64,000 nucleotides of DNA from Oxyruncus cristatus (GCA_013399855.1 VXAY01001311.1:798103-862102), one strand, 5' to 3'. Shown: positions 45,976-62,741, numbered from the stretch's first letter. Numbers and translations are program-made. Notes: generated by a model from the letters alone, not told the origin.

Positions 45976-46199
45976 TCAGGAAAGAACAGACTTATTATTG
46001 CCTCTATACTTTTTAGACTTAAACATTTCTAAACATCAACACAGGAAAGTACAACTGGCTGCTTTGACTTCCTCTGTTTCAAGAGCAGCGTCTCGGAGAA
46101 GTTCTTTTTATCTGCCACTTTATCACTGCTGGTTGAATTACATTGTCATTCCCTACGTTGAAGCAGCAGGGAGTAAAATAGTCACTGTGTTAAAAGGGT

Positions 46200-46560
46200 G
46201 ATCTCCCCACTCACCCACGTTCCAGTTCTCTGGACAGCCACATCTCCAAGCGCGGGGCCGTGCAGAGCATCCCGGGAGCTCAGCACTCCGCTGGCATTCC
46301 CTCGCCGCCCCTCTTCCATCACACCTGTGCTCTCTCACTTCATCTGACGTGGCCGTACCTCAAGAGGCGAAACTTTGCCTAAGATGGATAGCGGCAGAGC
46401 ATCTGTAGGCTTGTTAAGTCAGACTCTGATGAACGAGCCGTACGCGGTGCGTACCTTGCAGACAGCATGCCCGAGTATTCGCTGACCTTAAGACTCAATC
46501 AGATCATGTCGGCGGAGTGCGGTTCTGAATGTGACTGCCTCCGACTTCAAGAGCTGCGTT
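46200..46560. promoter_or_regulatory. CpG-rich intronic patch
   Basis: By eye there are about twenty CpG dinucleotides in roughly 350 bp, far above the surrounding intron. The patch includes an inverted repeat GTACGC-GGT-GCGTAC (46440-46454). It lies about 2 kb upstream of the exon at 48568, 3 kb from the HMG-box exon. It could be an unmethylated regulatory element or alternative promoter, or a recent insertion; no TATA box or known core element is obvious. Confidence 0.3.
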
Positions 46561-47469
46561 TACTGCATAAAGGAAAAGCTGTTAAGCCTGTGCCCTTTGC
46601 GCTCTCAGCTCTGTTTCTCTAAGAGGTTTATGCGTGATTCCAGAAAAGTCTGCAACAGAATAACTCGCCTCCCCCTTGACATACCCAAAACGAGGAAATG
46701 TTCTTTTATTTTTTAGGTTGGTGGCAGCATTTTAAAATGATTTCTGACATAAAAGTTGTTGAACTCTAGCACTATGAAGTTGATGGTAAATAGATTTTTT
46801 CCCCCTGTGAGGAGAAACTGTTGATTTCCATGATGTATCTGTGATCCATTTGGAAGAAATACAAGGTCAACTTACTCCTGACTTTCTGACTGCTGACAGG
46901 TTGCTTTGGAAATGAGAGCTGAGTTAAAACCAGTAGATCAAAGAGTTTGGTAAAGCTAAATGCCTGAATAGTTCAGGTGCTTATTCGAAGCTTCTCCAAG
47001 CTTTCTGGATCTCTGTGCCTGGTAGTGTTATGGAAACCCTTTTGCTTGTGATAGGCTGACTCCACAGCTTGAGCTTTTCCTGAAAAAACCAAGAGGATAA
47101 CTCATCTTGCACACTTCCCCTGGCGATGCGTCAGGGTACAGACAGAGCACCAGGAGTGCGAAAGGGATCTGCAAGAGAAATGAGTGTGAGGAGTAGGAAA
47201 GTTAACCTCGTATTCCCTAAACTCTGTGAGCATACAAAGTTGAGCAGATTAGCCTTGTTTCTAACACTCTCGAGAAAATCTTTCTTCAATGACTTTCATG
47301 AATTTGAACCACTCTTTGAATTGCAGATGCAGGGACATCACATCGCGGGAAGCATTTCTGTATTCGCATTGTTGTCTTTTCTGTTTTCTTCTGTAGCATA
47401 ACCCAGTGACATTATTAGGCTACATAGAAGTTGCGAAGTCTCTGGTTGCCATGTGAAATCTGAACACTT

Positions 47470-47488
47470 TTTTTTTTTTTTTTTTNTT
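47470..47488 (+). repeat. T homopolymer with one unknown base
   Basis: A T-run of about 18 contains an N at 47486. It is a sequencing ambiguity in a homopolymer. Confidence 0.85.
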
Positions 47489-48567
47489 GTTTATTGATCT
47501 TTTATAGTCATCAGGAGTGGAATAAAGCAAGGAAACAGTAATCTTTCTTTCAGGAAGAAGCTCAAAAGAATTTTTTCGACTGGAGCCACTTTATTATCGT
47601 GCTGTATCATGTCATTTACTTAGCTTTGCAAAAGGCACAGTGCCTAACATTTTGAAATGTTAGTATTTCTTCCCTGAAAGATTTATTTTTAAACATATGA
47701 TTGTCAGGAAGATAGAATGTTTATGAGCAAAAGTCATTGGGAAAACAAAAACAGTTGGAAAATGGAACACCTTTGTATTTGTAAAGTCAAACAATTCAGG
47801 GGGAAGCGAGGTGTTTTGAAGAGAACATTGGAATTAATGGCCCTGGCATGTTGTTCTGGCAATGTCTTTAGACACCACTGCAGCCTGACAGATTAATTGG
47901 CAGCACACACTAGCCTGTTGCAATCCAGGGTTCACAGTTAGTTCTGACTAGATGAATGACGGACGGGGTGTTAGTAGGGTTGGGCAAAACAGTCTGGACG
48001 AGAACACAAACTGCTGCCCAAGTATCGTGCTTAATTCAGGCTGACCCTTTCCCAAGGCCTGAATAAGTTTGAACTGCGGGGTGTTTTTTTTCCCTATGGG
48101 CTGCTTCCTAAAATACAGCCTCTAAAAAAAAAAAAGAAGGGAAAGTCACCCATGTCCCTGCACTTTGATTGCAGGCTGGAAATAAAGTAAAACAATAAAT
48201 ACATTGCAAAAGAGTGTGTATCATCTAAACTTTGGATGCAGCTTTGCAGTCCCAGGGACATAGAGAGTTGAAATATTCTTCAGATGTGCAGCCAATTTTA
48301 TCATGCCGAGCTAACCAATCTTTTCAACACCGTGGAGTTTGCTCATCACTAGCTAATAAGCAAGCTTTAGAAAAGACTTCACTGTAGAGTCTGCAACCAT
48401 ATCTCTTCCAGAAAAAACATTATTATGTATTGTTAAATACCTGGCTCAGTAAACTGTTGTGAATGGTTATCCAGCTTCCCTGTCAACCTTCTAAATTACA
48501 TATGAACTTTGCAATTGCAATGTTTAATTATTTTCCTGATCCAAATCCCATCATCTTGCCCATATAG

Positions 48568-48676
48568 GACAAAACAACACTGGAGACCCTGACTCAGCAG
48601 TTGGCAGTAAAACAGAGTGAAGACGGGAAGTTTAGCCACGCAATGATGGATTTCAACATGAGCGGAGATTCTGACG
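48568..48676 (+). CDS. SOX5: SOX5 coding exon: linker before the HMG box
   Basis: This exon is 109 nt, 36 codons plus one base (phase 0 in, phase 1 out). It begins [20 protein letters not shown] and ends [16 protein letters not shown] plus the first base of a Gly codon. It is the conserved linker between the second coiled coil and the HMG box, relatively rich in Gln and acidic residues. The acceptor is ATAG at 48564-48567. The donor G|GTCAGT departs from the GTRAGT consensus and is one of the weaker sites in the gene. It is separated by only 865 bp from the HMG-box exon. Some residues differ from the human protein as I remember it, but the alignment is continuous. Confidence 0.95.
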
Positions 48677-49765
<1,089 letters not shown>

Positions 49766-49989
49766 TGAATTAATAGAGCCGAGCACCTCAAAGGACAACA
49801 GTGATATGAGCTTCCACTGCTACCCAGCAGTATGCATTAGGCATAACCTGACATGTTCTTGTGTCTTTGTAATTACTGAGGCTGTGGTGGTAATTTTGGT
49901 TTGAAAACGTGAACTGAATAGACAAAAACAGTTCATTTCATTAGGCTGTTGAACAAGCACAAAATTACTGCTATAACTTATTTGCCCAC

Positions 49990-50365
49990 ATATTTCATCT
50001 AAGTAGTTTCTCTGAGGTAGCACACTACAGTATTTGATTTGTGCCATAGAACTTTCTGTCTCCACTTGGACATCAAACTGCTGACCACAGCTCTTTGAGG
50101 ATGACCATCCAGCCAATTATTTATCCACCAAATGGTCCATCCATGAAATCCATGTGTTTCCAGATTAGAGATAAGGATGTCACGTGGGACAGCGTCAAAT
50201 GCTTTGCACAAGTCCAGGTAGATGATGTTGGTCACTCTTCCCTTATCCACCAACAGCGTAACCCCAGTTCACCTCTCAGTTCCCTCAGGACCTGCAGATG
50301 CCTCTCAGGACCCATGGACATGCAGGTCCCATGGACTTGTGCACCTTTAGGTTCTCAAATTTAAT
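49990..50365 (-). mobile_element. CR1 LINE internal fragment (reverse transcriptase), antisense
   Basis: The minus strand of 49999-50253 translates to a CR1 reverse-transcriptase palm segment, with [17 protein letters not shown] and later [15 protein letters not shown]. Further upstream in the element (50270-50345 on the + strand) is the reverse complement of GGTGCACAAGTCCATGGGAC, another CR1 ORF2 landmark. The two parts are closer than in an intact CR1, so there is an internal deletion. No 3' tail is present. It is a dead fragment, notable because most CR1 copies in birds keep only the 3' end. Confidence 0.85.
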
Positions 50366-53300
50366 CTTCAACTACAGTGGGTGGTTTTTCATTCTACCAT
50401 AATCTGATAAGAACCCTGAAATTAAGAAAAAAAGAGACATCAGAACTAATTTCCATATCCTCTACTCTTCACATTCCAAGCAATATTTGTGATGAATGTC
50501 ATCTACTGAATCTCATGCCTTAGTCTTCCAACTTTTCACTACTTGCTCAGGTTCTCAGTACCATGTTCTGTCCGAAGCCACTCCTCTGTGACACGCTGAA
50601 TGATACAGCAGGTGACTAATAAGGCTCACTGAGGCCCATGAATTACTGTTCTGGAGAAAAAAAATAAATAGATCTGTGACCAAATAGAGATGTTGAATTT
50701 TTACTGAGAAAAACTGTTACATGTCCTAAGCACCCATCAGGCCAGTGGCTAAGCAGAGAACGTGTTTACCTGGGCTGCAGGTCTCACTGGTTTTGCAGAC
50801 TACTCAAGAAATGTAATGGCAGCATTAACCAGCTGCAGGTCTGGCAAATAGGCTGACTTTAGACTGGTCAGAGGTTTGAGGCTTATGTTGATGAGAGTGG
50901 TATTATGAAAAGTTAGCAGGGGGCAAGTGGAAATGAGATAAATTGGTTGGAGAGGCAGAATGTATTGCTGTGGATGGCAGATGTGATGATATTAACCCAT
51001 GATTTAAAGGGTGGTACGAGATGATTAGATTAGTTATGGGAACAGGATTAGAAGGCTAAATTGGTTATGTTGATGGTAAAATAACCTTATACTGGTTAAA
51101 AGGGATTATACTGGTCAGAGGTGTACGATGTGATTAGCTGGAGGACAGGGCAGTAATAGATTTGGTCTGTTTCTAAATTGAGAGTAGACCTGGTTAAACC
51201 TGTTTTTAAATAATCAGCTTCAGAAATCTACAAGATCATTCTGAATGGCCCTTTTAATATAGAAAGTACAAAGAGAGCTTGATGTTTTCCCTCTTAACTG
51301 ATTGTTTTGGATAACAACCTCCGACAGCACGCTGCTAATTCATTCTGCTTAAAACAGGCGCTTGAGCTGGGCTGACATTTTACGCAGTCTCTGGGGATCC
51401 TGGTTGACATTTTAAAGGGCTTCTAAGCATTTTATAATACCCTAAAATCTGGTTTTAATAAGCCATTCTGCTGAAATTGTTAACATAAGGAATCACCTTT
51501 TACTATTTGGCGCTAGATCAGGGAGATATGGGGACATCTTTTTCTGATTAGATATACAGTAGTTGGAGTAAAATGTGCAAATTCATTACAGATCCTGTTG
51601 AGGTGACAGACAGTATAGCTGACTCCAAACTCTTTCTGTTTTGCTGCCAGATATGGGGAAAAGCAAGGTCTGAGGCGGTGAGAGATGATGTTTCTATTTC
51701 TTTCCAGCATCACATTTAATTTTTTCATTCTACCTCTGCAATGGAGAGGGATGTCCTGACGTCTTCCTTCTTGACAGAAACCTTACAAAGGTCTTTCCTC
51801 AATTGCAAAAGGCCAGTCTTTTGAAGTCAGCAGGGAGCTGTCTGTTAACTGGCGTAGGGTGAGCAACTAGAAGCGTACAGTTCAGCCAGGTACTAGGGTC
51901 TCCTTATTAGAAAGCCACAATTTTTCTTTCCCATTTTTCCAGCAGTACTGCTTCACATTGAGGTCAGAGAGCTCATTGTCACAGAGTGCAGCTTAGATAG
52001 AGTTCTCACTGATCGAGGGTCATTTTTATAGTAAAATGAGAGGAGGTGCCCTTCCCAGCACTAGAATTCTCTAGGGATTATGTTTGACACTGTGGTATTA
52101 TGTTTTGAGCATAAAAATTAGATACACGGATTTGTCACTAAATTCATCTGTGCATACGTTTGTCATCCATCTGTTCATTGCAACTTAAACTTGCGGATAA
52201 TGATTTTTTTTAGTAAATTGTTAAAAAAGTGCTAAAGTGGGTCTGCTGGACCCTATCAATTTAATAATGCATTGTTTAGATATTTTTGTAAATATTTTAA
52301 TTAATTTCACTGAGAAACCTACATAAAGACATTAGGAAAAAATGAAGTTAAACACTACCTTCAGAAATTCTCTCGGGATGTGTAAGTGTGTGAATACAAA
52401 CCTGTACACATACCCTATACATTATACAGATGTATGTGAGGGTATTTATTGAACCTAAAATCAGCCTGAATCAGGTGCTCAGATTAAAAAATGTCAGTCT
52501 AATGGACTAAAAGTTAGAGAATATTGCAAACGGCTGCAAGTCCGTGTCAGAGAAACTTGCCTTAAAATCAGTGGTAAGCAGAGCTCTGAACGTGCAGGCA
52601 TGTGTGTGCCTGAGCACAAGCATCTGGGCACACATGAGGGCATCTCATTTCTGCCCTGGATTCTAATATTTGCCCTGTCCAGATGTGTTCACAGTCACCC
52701 ACGGCTGTGTGAGCACAGCTCTGACTGCCCTACTTCACTCTGGGGGCAGAAGCCATGCTTGGTCTGAAGTCTTGCAAATTTATTTTTTTTTTTCCCGAAT
52801 ACTTCAGCCACCATATCAGGGAGAATTGTGCAGGAATCTTGCTTGTCATTATGTATTCATCCAGGGAGCGGAACGGGTTCTTGTTTTCATAGTCAAGGAG
52901 AAAAGCCTTGCATACTTGACCCACTCAAAGCTTTCCAACACAGATGGTGAGCAGAAAGCTCACCCAAGAGTGTAAATCTTCCCTTAAAAAGAAGGATTTT
53001 TCAAGATTCTTCAATCATACCTTGTTTGGGCTTGGGTTTGGCATTGAGCATAGGTACCCGTGCCTCCCTCTGTGTGATTATAGACCCATAAAACAATGAC
53101 AGACAAAGCTATTACAAATGTATTTTGTCCAAACATAAGGTATTCGTAACTAGTTTTAGTATGTTGATTGGCAGTACTCATTCATTGCTTAACCTGTGGC
53201 TGCAAATTCAAAGATCAGAGTTGGGTGTTCTTCAAACTCCGAAAATCTCAAATTAAGACCAGTCAGAGAGCTGGTTGGATTATGTATATGACTAAGAAAA

Positions 53301-53645
53301 GGAATGAAAATGGTAAAATGCACATAACAAGGGTTTATTGACAGAAAATGTGCCCTTTTTTTAAAATATGATGGCATTGTTTGTTTAATTATGTATGATA
53401 CTTCAAAACATACTAGTAAATTATATTTAGTATATTTTGTAAAAACACTGAAGTTATAGTTAGAGGAGGTATCACTGCAGAAGGCAGCTATTAAAAATTT
53501 GCTAGGAAGAGAGGTGAAACTGCCAGGATTTTTATTGTATTCACTTTGCAGCTCAGGAAAGAAAAACATAGCAAGTGACATTTGTGTATAAATATTGTAT
53601 GTGTAATTGTATGTACAAATATTATGCATCAAAATTTTACTTTTT

Positions 53646-53690
53646 ATGGCCCTGATCCTGCAAAGACTTTTGTGTTTGCCTGACTTCACC
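53646..53690 (+). repeat. Possible fragment of an ancient amniote repeat
   Basis: GGCCCTGATCCTGCAAAGAC and TTGCCTGACTTCACCCAC resemble a widespread old repeat (GGCCCTGATCCTGCAAACAC ... GCTTAACTTTAC) known from turtles and crocodilians. The family name is not assigned here and the match is short. Confidence 0.35.
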
Positions 53691-55073
53691 CACTATTTAC
53701 AGATCTTTTCACATGAGGAGGTAGGAATCTTCCTGCCCAGATCTGACTGTAGGATTGCAGCAAGTGAACTAACATAGCAGAAGAGGAACTGTGCTGGAAT
53801 AGAGCAGTTTCATGGCAATTTTGCAACAACTGCCTTTAATTTCTACCTTTCTGTCCATCTGTCTGTCTCAGAATATGTCTGAGTTCCTACACTGCAGATC
53901 CCTGCACAGCATATAAAGCAAATGTCAAGATTTGTTTAAAGACTGAGGGTTTGAACTTTTCTATTCATAAATAAAAACTGATTCAGCAGCAGGAAGAGAA
54001 GTTGGGGCAGGTTTTCTAAGCCACTAGGATTTCGGCAGGTGTGTGATTAGAGGACAGTCTTTAGCTTTAGATTAACTGCTACGATTTTCTTTGTATGCTG
54101 AAACACCAGTGTGCCAGTGTCTGTGAGGTAGAGTTTGAAAGTAGAACCATAACTGGGCATCTTCCAGTGGAGCTTGCATGTTTTATCCTGAATTCTTAAT
54201 ATCGTTCACCACGGGCCTGATCTGTGTTTCCATCCTCTGCAGCATTAGGAGTTGTGCAGTGTTTTTTGGCAATCTCCACATGTTTACCGCTCTGTCATTC
54301 AGCCCAAAATCTTGGAGGTACTATATGTGGAAAGCTGGTGTCACTTTTTCTAGCCACTCTCTTTGCCAGAAAAAGCTTGGAATAATTTCTCTGCGGGAGA
54401 CAAGGCTGCTGACCGGGATTCTGCCCGCAGAGGTTTGCTGCTCTGTGTAATCCAGAGCCCTGCCACAGATCCCCATGTACAGACACTACCTCAGTATGGC
54501 GTACAAGGAGCTGTGCAGGAGTTTCAGTCCAAGTCCTAGAAGCCATCCAGTCGTGCTGGTGTGGTGCTGTGCCTAATAACAACGTCATTAAACTGCTTCC
54601 CATTCCACGACCAATTGAGGGATCTCTGCATGTTACGTGTTGCAAATATCGTGAAAAATGATGGGTTTGATTCCAAATCGGTGCTTGTTAAGAAGGAGAT
54701 GTCCACTGTCTTCACAATGAAGGTGTTGCTCCTTACGAGTCACTTTTCTCTAGGTGTGAGGTCAGGCTGTACCAGCCCTTTTCTCCAGAAGCCCAACCTG
54801 CAGCATGGAATAAAGGTTCAAAGAGTAACGGGGGAAATGGTGTCAATAATCAGAAGAGGCCTTTCTAGAGGAAATGGAGCTGTTTTCTTTCCTGGGAAGG
54901 GATAACTGCACTCTCTGTATTGCAAGTCTTGGGGGCACAGTGAGCGAAGACCAGCCTGAGTAATAGCATGAGCTAAGTACGGTATGAGTAACCATAAAAA
55001 CGAAGAACAAGAGGAAATCAAGCATGAGATATGACATTATGAGCCCATTACATTGACAAACTAGTCAAACTTT

Positions 55074-55105
55074 TTTTCCAATTGGAAAATTGACTATTTT
55101 CCAAT
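55074..55105. promoter_or_regulatory. Alternating inverted CCAAT repeats / hairpin
   Basis: Three copies of TTTTCCAAT alternate in orientation. A perfect 16-bp palindrome TTTTCCAATTGGAAAA spans 55074-55089, and ATTGGAAAAT at 55081-55090 pairs with ATTTTCCAAT at 55096-55105 across a 5-base loop. Each copy contains a CCAAT core and a TTTTCC (NFAT-type) core. The geometry is visible; function is inferred only. Confidence 0.35.
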
Positions 55106-55895
55106 AAAGTTTTCCTTCTAGGCCACATGTTTCACAGCTTGGACTATTCCTGTTATTTGAAATGTATCTTAGCCTGAAGCACTTCCGTATTTCATGGGAA
55201 AATAAAATAGGGTAACTGATTCAAGAAGTTTTACTTTCAGCTCTCATATTTATGTCCTTTAAGAAATACTAGTTTATAACTTTCAGGGGATATTCAAAAA
55301 CAACTGCAAAGTCTTCATTATATCCCTAGCTCAAATATCCACATTAACATAGGCAGAAAACAAGGCTGCCAGCAATGAAGCCATAGTGCAGCTCTGCACA
55401 GAGGTGTGCCAGTGTCCCAGTGCTCTTCCCTCCATGACACACACTAAATTCTTCAAGTTGGAGCTGGCAGCATTCCCCAGGACTTGGTCTTGGAGTTAAA
55501 ACCCTGATGAGACATATGGGATAGTTTATAGCTTTTAGAGGCATTGCTTCAGGGTCTTTGCAGCCTCCTGTACCTGACTGCATAGCTTTTACAATCACTT
55601 CGTGTTCTACTTCTCACAGACCTGGAAGACAGAAAGATCCAGTATTTGTCGTGAATAATTAAGCTGTGGACATGTGCATATCTTGAGTTCATGCCTTGAT
55701 CAGGCCATGGTGGATCACAGTGACTAGATGGCAGCACAGGAGTGGTGCCTCCTCTGGACAGGAGGTGAAAACAGGCCCATGGCCAAGGGAAAGTGTGGGG
55801 ACGTAGCGGAGCAGACTGTGTGTATCTAAAGGGTCTTTGGCCATTCCTCTAAAATATGCCACTTTTGTTTTCTGAAACCAAGTGTCAGGGATTGC

Positions 55896-55913
55896 CCATT
55901 ATCAGGATAATGG
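55896..55913. promoter_or_regulatory. Palindrome CCATTATC-AG-GATAATGG
   Basis: Perfect 8-base arms have a 2-base spacer and contain a homeodomain/GATA-like core (TAAT, GATA) on both strands. It lies about 300 bp upstream of the exon at 56208. It could be a paired transcription-factor site or chance. Confidence 0.25.
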
Positions 55914-56047
55914 TTTTCCTTCCCACCTGAAAGGCATTATAATGTAGATAAATTTCAGTAAAATATCGAGTCAAAACTTCGAGTGCCATCTCTCTGCCTC
56001 TTGGCCATAACCAAGAGGTTTACCAGTAAAATACAAACAAGACCTGA

Positions 56048-60080
<4,033 letters not shown>

Positions 60081-60131
60081 TCGGGGTCCAAATATCTCGT
60101 GACCTACAGGACTTCAAGGAGAAAAGAAAAA

Positions 60132-60141
60132 AATAAATAAA
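60132..60141 (+). terminator. SOX5: Tandem AATAAA poly(A) signal, proximal
   Basis: Two overlapping AATAAA hexamers (60132-60137 and 60136-60141) lie only about 50 nt after the stop codon. If used, they would give a very short 3' UTR. No strong GT-rich downstream element follows immediately, so use is uncertain. Confidence 0.35.
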
Positions 60142-60196
60142 GCCCCATCTGGTTTATCCTTGCCAGTGGCCAAGCACATTAACTTTCTCATACACT

Positions 60197-60204
60197 GACT
60201 GTTA
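60197..60204 (+). promoter_or_regulatory. SOX5: Candidate miR-132/212 seed match (8mer)
   Basis: GACTGTTA matches the full 8-mer target of the miR-132/212 seed about 117 nt after the stop. This is a sequence match only; conservation was not checked. Confidence 0.3.
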
Positions 60205-60423
60205 CTTTAACTGTTAGTCTTAACTAGTTGGGACATCAGCTGACTAATAGACATCAGCCTGCATCAGAAGAAAAAAGGCTCAGAAGAAAGGAAACAAAGA
60301 CAACGACAACAACAACAACAGAATGATATAAGCTATGGGTAAAATAATGCCAGTAATTCAGCTGCTATACCCAAGCACTGAAGTCTTACCCGTCGACCTT
60401 TTATTATTATTATTTTTTTTTCA

Positions 60424-60429
60424 AATAAA
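60424..60429 (+). terminator. SOX5: AATAAA poly(A) signal
   Basis: The hexamer is followed after about ten bases by GGCTGTTTGTTCT, a reasonable GT/T-rich downstream element. Of the proximal signals this has the best context, predicting cleavage near 60440-60455 and a 3' UTR of about 370 nt. Confidence 0.45.
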
Positions 60430-60548
60430 CTTTATGGCTGTTTGTTCTACAATGTTCTAGAAATTCTCACTCAGGTACACAGTGCCAACAAGTGGCTTGT
60501 GAATGTGTTTTGTTGTTTTGTGCTACAGTTTAAAGAGAAATAATTTTT

Positions 60549-60550
<2 letters not shown>

Positions 60551-60595
<45 letters not shown>
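60551..60595 (+). repeat. T45 homopolymer
   Basis: Forty-five consecutive T residues, preceded by a shorter T-run. Its length is probably variable and uncertain in the assembly. If transcribed, it would be a long U tract in the 3' UTR. Confidence 0.9.
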
Positions 60596-60596
<1 letters not shown>

Positions 60597-60689
60597 GTAA
60601 TGCACCTGACAGGAAAAGAAAAAAGATAAAATTCCTTTAAACCCCTCTGTCTCCTCCTCCCCCTCCTCCCTGTCAAATCTGGGTCAGAA

Positions 60690-60711
60690 GTGTGTGTGTG
60701 TGTGTGCGTGC
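60690..60711 (+). repeat. TG dinucleotide repeat
   Basis: Alternating GT run ending GCGTGC. A short microsatellite with Z-DNA potential lying in the presumed 3' UTR. Confidence 0.8.
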
Positions 60712-60836
60712 CTGTGCGCGTGGCTGGCAAAGAAGGAAGTGGGGAGTCTGTTTCTGTTAACCCCAACAAGCAATTATTTCCTTTCAAGAGAGGACTTCTC
60801 TTCATCAGTTGCACACCATACTGAGTCTTTGAGCAA

Positions 60837-60844
60837 GTGCCAAA
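60837..60844 (+). promoter_or_regulatory. SOX5: Candidate miR-96 seed match (8mer)
   Basis: GTGCCAAA is the full 8-mer target for the miR-96 seed. It lies downstream of the 60424 poly(A) signal, so it matters only in longer transcripts. Sequence match only. Confidence 0.25.
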
Positions 60845-61283
60845 TTTGTACTAAAGCGCTGAACTAGTCCAATTTGCTTTTTTTTTTTAGGTTGGTCTCT
60901 TCTTGTTTTGTTTTTTCTTTTGCTTTTTCTTTGCTTTCTGCTCTGTCTTAAGTTAGGACAGTGTTGTATCTTAGACAATCCCTTGAAGAACCTGATATAC
61001 CAGCAGCTGGTGAGATTAGACATATATTTTTGGTTTTGGTTTTGCTTTTTAAAGGAAACTGTAGGTGCCGTTCTCAGGTGAAAAAAGAGAGAGAGAGACA
61101 TAAGAAATTTAGAGAAAAAATATTTTATGGTCTTGGATTTTCATGTGTGCGTGTTTATGGTACTAATAAGAATAATCTTGGACTATTGTGAGCAAAAAGC
61201 ATGTTCCAGAATGAAGTCCCGCACCCTCCAAATGACTTGGTCTGTAAGGAGCCTTTGCTTTGAGTTTACACTTCAAGTGGCAT

Positions 61284-61289
61284 AATAAA
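61284..61289 (+). terminator. SOX5: AATAAA poly(A) signal, more distal
   Basis: This is a canonical hexamer about 1.2 kb after the stop codon. The following 60 bases hold TTGTCC and GTAGCTTGTTCTG, a modest T/G-rich context. Possible alternative 3' end. Confidence 0.35.
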
Positions 61290-62720
61290 CGACATAAGAA
61301 AGGCTTGTCCAAAATGTAGCTTGTTCTGCACAGGACAGGGCAACTGGAAATGTTACTTCCTCGCTGAGCATGGTTAGGTTACCACCAACCATGTCCAGTT
61401 TTGATGAACTCATACCTTCAGGGTGGCTGAGTACTGATTTCTGATTCAAAAGGCAATTTTTTTTTAACTGACTTTTTTTTTCTCCTTTACATTGGCAGAA
61501 GTCCTTTTTTTATCTGTGGGATGTTTGTGTAGGAAGGAGGACTAATAGCTATGAAGAGATTTCCATATTCAAAGTGGGCATGTAAGAACCCAAACCTTTC
61601 GTGGTGCCGAGTTTCCCCAGCTGCTGCCTCTCACAACTGAAAAACTATTCTCCTGCGATAAAATATTTTCAGAGTCGTTCTAGAGCACTTAGATATGTTG
61701 CTTGTGCAGTTTTGTCTTCCTTGGCAACGACAACCAGGTGAGGAAGGTGGAATTGCTAAAGCCTGTTACACAAGCCTAATCCTGAGCAGAAGTTTGCATT
61801 TCCTATAATGTAATTGAATGTTGTGCTTTATTTCGGGGGGAAAAAAAGAATATAAATTAAATAGAGGTTTTTTTCATCTCCTCAATGTAATATTCCTGTA
61901 GGAGAAGAGGACCCTGGTTTGTGTAGCAAGACAGAAGCATTAGATAAACTGACCAACCAACCATCAATGCTACTCCAAATTTCAAACAGCAGCTATCCCG
62001 GAGCTGCTGTTGCCTGTAAAGGAAAGTCTTAGGATTGTACTTCCTCTGAATTGGTTTTCCAACTGGGGATGCCAGCTTTATATTTATGTTACTTCCTGGT
62101 AAATTCCTACTCCCAGAGAGAGATCCATTGCTGTTGTCATCACCTCTAACTTGTAAAATTAGCCCCGTGTGTCTTAGTGGCAGTGAGATCCCAGCCCAGG
62201 CATTCACCAGAACCCTGGGCATCAGTATTTAACAGCATTGCTGTTACAAAGGGTCCCTTAATCACGCAGTTTAGCCCTTGCTGCAATCAGCCAGGTGCAG
62301 GATGAAAGGGGCAGGTAGAAGGAGAGACCGGGAAGGAGGGGAATGCCTTTCCTTGCCTCTTGAAATCCCACTTGAAGTGTAACTTGACCTCTGCAGACCT
62401 TGTGCGAAGCAAACAAGCAAATGCCATTGAAGACTTAAGACAATACTCCAATGAGCGGTTTGGACTTGATAGTTTTACCTTGCAACATCTGTTTTATTTT
62501 TCTCCTCTTTTGCCTGTTTTGTTTTCCACCTCTGCCTCAAAAAATTCTTTTCTATTTTCTCTCTCTCAGAAGATTTGCTCTGAAATTATGCTTGGAGTAG
62601 CTGATCATATCCTCCATGTCAGAGAGGGTTCTTTTTGTTTGTATTTTATGACTGTGTTGGGTTGTTTTTTTTTTTTTTTTTCAGTTGAACTGCCTCTTCT
62701 TGCTAGTGTTGTAATGGTAA

Positions 62721-62741
62721 TTATAATAATAATAATAATGG
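62721..62741 (+). repeat. ATA/AAT trinucleotide repeat
   Basis: A short run of AAT units. Simple repeat in the presumed 3' UTR/downstream region; a single N follows at 62803 after a C-run. Confidence 0.8.
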
